A stretch of 21,397 nt of DNA, taken from contig JAMYWO010000056.1 in assembly GCA_024220525.1 (NCBI GenBank), forward strand, positions 168,719 to 190,115, written 5' to 3'. How positions within the stretch are numbered: the first letter of the stretch is position 1; each line of letters begins with the position of its first letter. Below, in pieces: positions 20,057-21,397 of the stretch. Both the position numbers and the translations under genes were made by a program. The notes under the pieces were generated by a model. The model was not told where the DNA came from. It searched no databases and saw only the letters and a program-made list of their open reading frames with translations. Source of the stretch: Cochliopodium minus. Lineage: Eukaryota; Discosea; Himatismenida; Cochliopodiidae.

Positions 20057-20378
20057 TTTTTTTTTTATATTTTATTTCAAAAGATCAAAAATTTAGAAAT
20101 TGAATCATTCCAATTCGGTCATCATTTCTAAAGTGATCTTTTTAGTTATAAAGAATTTCATATTACTATGATATTCAAGAGACTTTGAGGACAGTGTAAA
20201 CAAACAATAGAGATGTCAATATGTATGCAATTTTCTATCAGTTAAATTTATTATTATATGATACATAATTCCAAGATACAAAATGAAATCTCTCCAATAA
20301 ATCGATGTTTGATTTTTAATTAATATCTGGTATAATTGTTAATCAATGTATTTTAGTTATTAAATGTATAAAAATAAT
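20057..20378. other. Intergenic region between the amidotransferase gene and tRNA-Met
   Basis: About 320 bases, AT-rich, without an open frame of note on either strand. It must hold the promoter of the minus-strand amidotransferase gene (start 20056) and the 5' flank of the tRNA. A poly-T tract lies directly upstream of the amidotransferase ATG. No specific motif is recognised. Confidence 0.6.
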
Positions 20379-20451
20379 GTCTACGTGGTGTAGTTGGCAG
20401 CACATGAGTCTCATAATCTCAGGGTCACGGGTTCGATTCCCGTCGTGGACT
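20379..20451 (+). tRNA. tRNA-Met (CAT), elongator type
   Basis: A full cloverleaf folds by eye. The acceptor stem GTCTACG pairs with CGTGGAC with one G-T pair. The D arm holds AGTTGG. The anticodon stem-loop TGAGT-CTCATAA-TCTCA has anticodon CAT at 20412-20414 and the T-T mismatch at the loop base seen in many eukaryotic elongator tRNA-Met. The T arm is ACGGG-TTCGATT-CCCGT. No intron; the final CCA is not encoded. Confidence 0.95.
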
Positions 20452-20453
20452 AA

Positions 20454-20464
20454 TTTTTTTTTTT
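20454..20464 (+). terminator. RNA polymerase III terminator of tRNA-Met
   Basis: Eleven consecutive T bases begin three bases after the tRNA 3' end, as expected for pol III termination. Confidence 0.85.
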
Positions 20465-20480
20465 CATTTTATTTTTATCA

Positions 20481-20879
20481 TTAACCCAGATATTTGGTCA
20501 TTAGGATTCTACAGAAAATCAATTGATTGGGGTTTCGTCTGGAATCCACTCCTTCATATCTGATAGCATGTTCAAGGTAATGTGTAAATTGAAAGAATAG
20601 CATTTTCCCTAAAAGAGGTGGTTGTTTTCATTTATTAACTTTGGATGATCAGAGCTGATACCTCTGCATTTGATGGTACAATCCCGCTGCTCTATGGGGA
20701 GATCCTTTAGGCAAGCAGTTGTATGTCTGTATCAGAGCAAGAGAATCGGTTAATTTTATGAAGTGTTGTTATGGGAAATCATTTTGGCTAATCTTTCTGG
20801 GGAGAATTATTCCCGTGGGGAATTCTTCAACCAAAAAAAACAAATGATGGAGTTGTTTGATCTCTAATTGGCTGAACAT
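20481..20879 (-). other. GC-richer inter-tRNA stretch: gene remnant or structured RNA
   Basis: GC is around 40-48% in parts (20641-20750), against roughly 20-25% for surrounding noncoding DNA. On the minus strand one frame runs 20879-20649 (MFSQLEIKQLHHLFFLVEEF ...) with a single internal TAA at 20769-20771. A second frame covers 20603-20481 (MLFFQFTHYLEHAIRYEGVD ... LIFCRILMTKYLG). Plus-strand frames are also open in places, so coding strand is not settled. The ending CRILMTKYLG faintly recalls ADP-ribosyltransferase-like domains, but this is weak. A short hairpin CAGAG-CTCTG (20651-20667) and a GGGAAT/ATTCCC pairing would also suit a noncoding RNA. I do not recognise it. Confidence 0.35.
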
Positions 20880-20881
20880 TT

Positions 20882-20889
20882 AAAAAAAA
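20882..20889 (-). terminator. RNA polymerase III terminator of tRNA-Ile
   Basis: A run of eight A on the plus strand, i.e. eight T on the transcribed strand, begins two bases after the tRNA-Ile 3' end. Confidence 0.8.
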
Positions 20890-20890
20890 T

Positions 20891-20963
20891 TGCTCCGGGA
20901 GGGGATCGAACCCTCGATCTTTGCATTATAACTACAACGCTTTACCAACTAAGCTACAGGAGC
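20891..20963 (-). tRNA. tRNA-Ile (TAT)
   Basis: On the minus strand the acceptor stem GCTCCTG pairs with CCGGAGC except one T-C mismatch. The D arm contains AGTTGG. The anticodon stem-loop TTGTA-GTTATAA-TGCAA has anticodon TAT, reading AUA. The T arm is GAGGG-TTCGATC-CCCTC. Discriminator is A. There is no intron. A tRNA for AUA suits a genome whose codons are heavily A/T-biased. Confidence 0.92.
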
Positions 20964-20995
20964 GGAGATTTTATATTAAATTATATTTAATTAAA

Positions 20996-21139
20996 TTATA
21001 ATTTTAATAATATTACTTTATTTGCAGACTTTTTTGCTCTTTCAACATAGTCCACTCCATGTATTACAAGACCTCCCAATATAGAAATAATGGATATCAA
21101 TATCGTGGATTTGATGTAAATTATTATCAACATTTCCAT
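20996..21139 (-). CDS. Small single-span membrane ORF, unknown
   Basis: The ATG at 21139 opens 47 codons ending in TAA (MEMLIIIYIKSTILISIISI, then LGGLVIHGVDYVERAKKSAN and a short tail). The N-terminal half is strongly hydrophobic and could be one membrane helix; the rest is charged (VDYVERAKK). A donor-like GTAATA follows the codons for SANK, so the last six residues may instead be intron and the gene may continue leftward. Size and shape would suit a small organelle membrane subunit, but I recognise no family. Chance is a real alternative at this AT content. Confidence 0.35.
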   Translation of the reverse strand: MEMLIIIYIKSTILISIISILGGLVIHGVDYVERAKKSANKVILLKL

Positions 21140-21397
21140 ATATTATTTCTATAAATATTAAAATTATGGAAAGTAAATTAGTTTTAGGATTTATACAAAA
21201 ATGATATCTGAATTTACTGATTTAAGATTGCATTCTCCAACAATCTCTTGATATTTAAATCTTACAATCAATTTTATAAATTACCAAGTCGTGAGTGAAT
21301 TGAGAATGAGTTCCATTTTTTATTGAAAATTTGTTAGTAAAAATGATTGTTAATTGGATCAATATTAATCAACATATACAAATGATAATATGATTAT
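21140..21397. other. AT-rich right flank, no gene seen
   Basis: About 260 bases with no convincing exon, RNA or repeat on either strand. It may hold the 5' flank of the small minus-strand ORF. Confidence 0.5.

Noticed and set aside
19899-20096. Plus-strand 65-codon frame opposite the amidotransferase
   Set aside because: Antisense to an exon with a recognised catalytic motif in its partner exon.
20391-20450. Possible CRISPR or phage-type attachment site at the tRNA genes
   Set aside because: The window is eukaryotic and no repeat-spacer pattern or duplicated tRNA 3' end is present.
20500-20576. Plus-strand coding exon starting after CATTAG (DSTENQLIGVSSGIHSFISD)
   Set aside because: No upstream exon can precede it because the tRNA-Met lies immediately 5', and a minus frame of similar quality overlaps it.
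20640-20760. SRP RNA domain IV-like motif (GGCAAGCAG after a small hairpin)
   Set aside because: The required opposing strand (UCAGG-type) is missing, so the resemblance is probably chance.

Overview
The window is nuclear DNA from an AT-rich, intron-dense protist. Genes are split by GT-AG introns, mostly 45-100 nt long and nearly pure A/T. TAA and TGA both end frames and CAA/CAG read as Gln, so the genetic code looks standard. There are Slo-type K+ channels, an EGF-domain surface protein and eukaryotic tRNAs. A free-living amoeboid or flagellate lineage fits, but the species cannot be named from sequence alone.

Layout. Four paralogous Slo/BK-type potassium channel genes dominate. Channel A (157-2637, minus) runs off the left edge. 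Channel B (2781-6936, minus) is complete, with 12 exons and about 1170 codons. Channel C (about 13280-17421, plus) lacks the exon that opens its RCK2 domain. Channel D (17463-19458, minus) is cut at its 5' side by a gap. Between B and C lie a leucine-rich-repeat gene (6961-9351, plus), a short copy of a class I glutamine amidotransferase 5' end (9417-9483), a gene with a GATase-like fold (9560-11026, minus) and a secreted-type EGF/single-pass membrane protein (11176-13043, plus). To the right are the fuller glutamine amidotransferase gene (19599-20056, minus, 3' part lost at the gap), elongator tRNA-Met (20379-20451, plus), a GC-richer stretch of unknown role, tRNA-Ile(UAU) (20891-20963, minus) and a 47-codon membrane ORF (20996-21139, minus).

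Single N characters at 9416 and 19575, each inside or beside a microsatellite, look like scaffold joins of unknown length. Genes are broken on both sides of each, so the order of the three blocks (1-9415, 9417-19574, 19576-21397) is not proven by sequence.

How the genes fit together. Channel paralogs sit head-to-tail (A, B) and tail-to-tail (C, D). They share most intron positions but differ in several. By eye alignment they keep BK topology (S0-S6, TxGYGD-like pore, tandem RCK domains) but lack the acidic calcium bowl, the RCK1 calcium aspartates, the S6 glycine hinge and the first S4 arginine. This suggests a diverged local family gated by something other than the classical BK calcium sites. 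The remaining genes show no clear pathway link to the channels.
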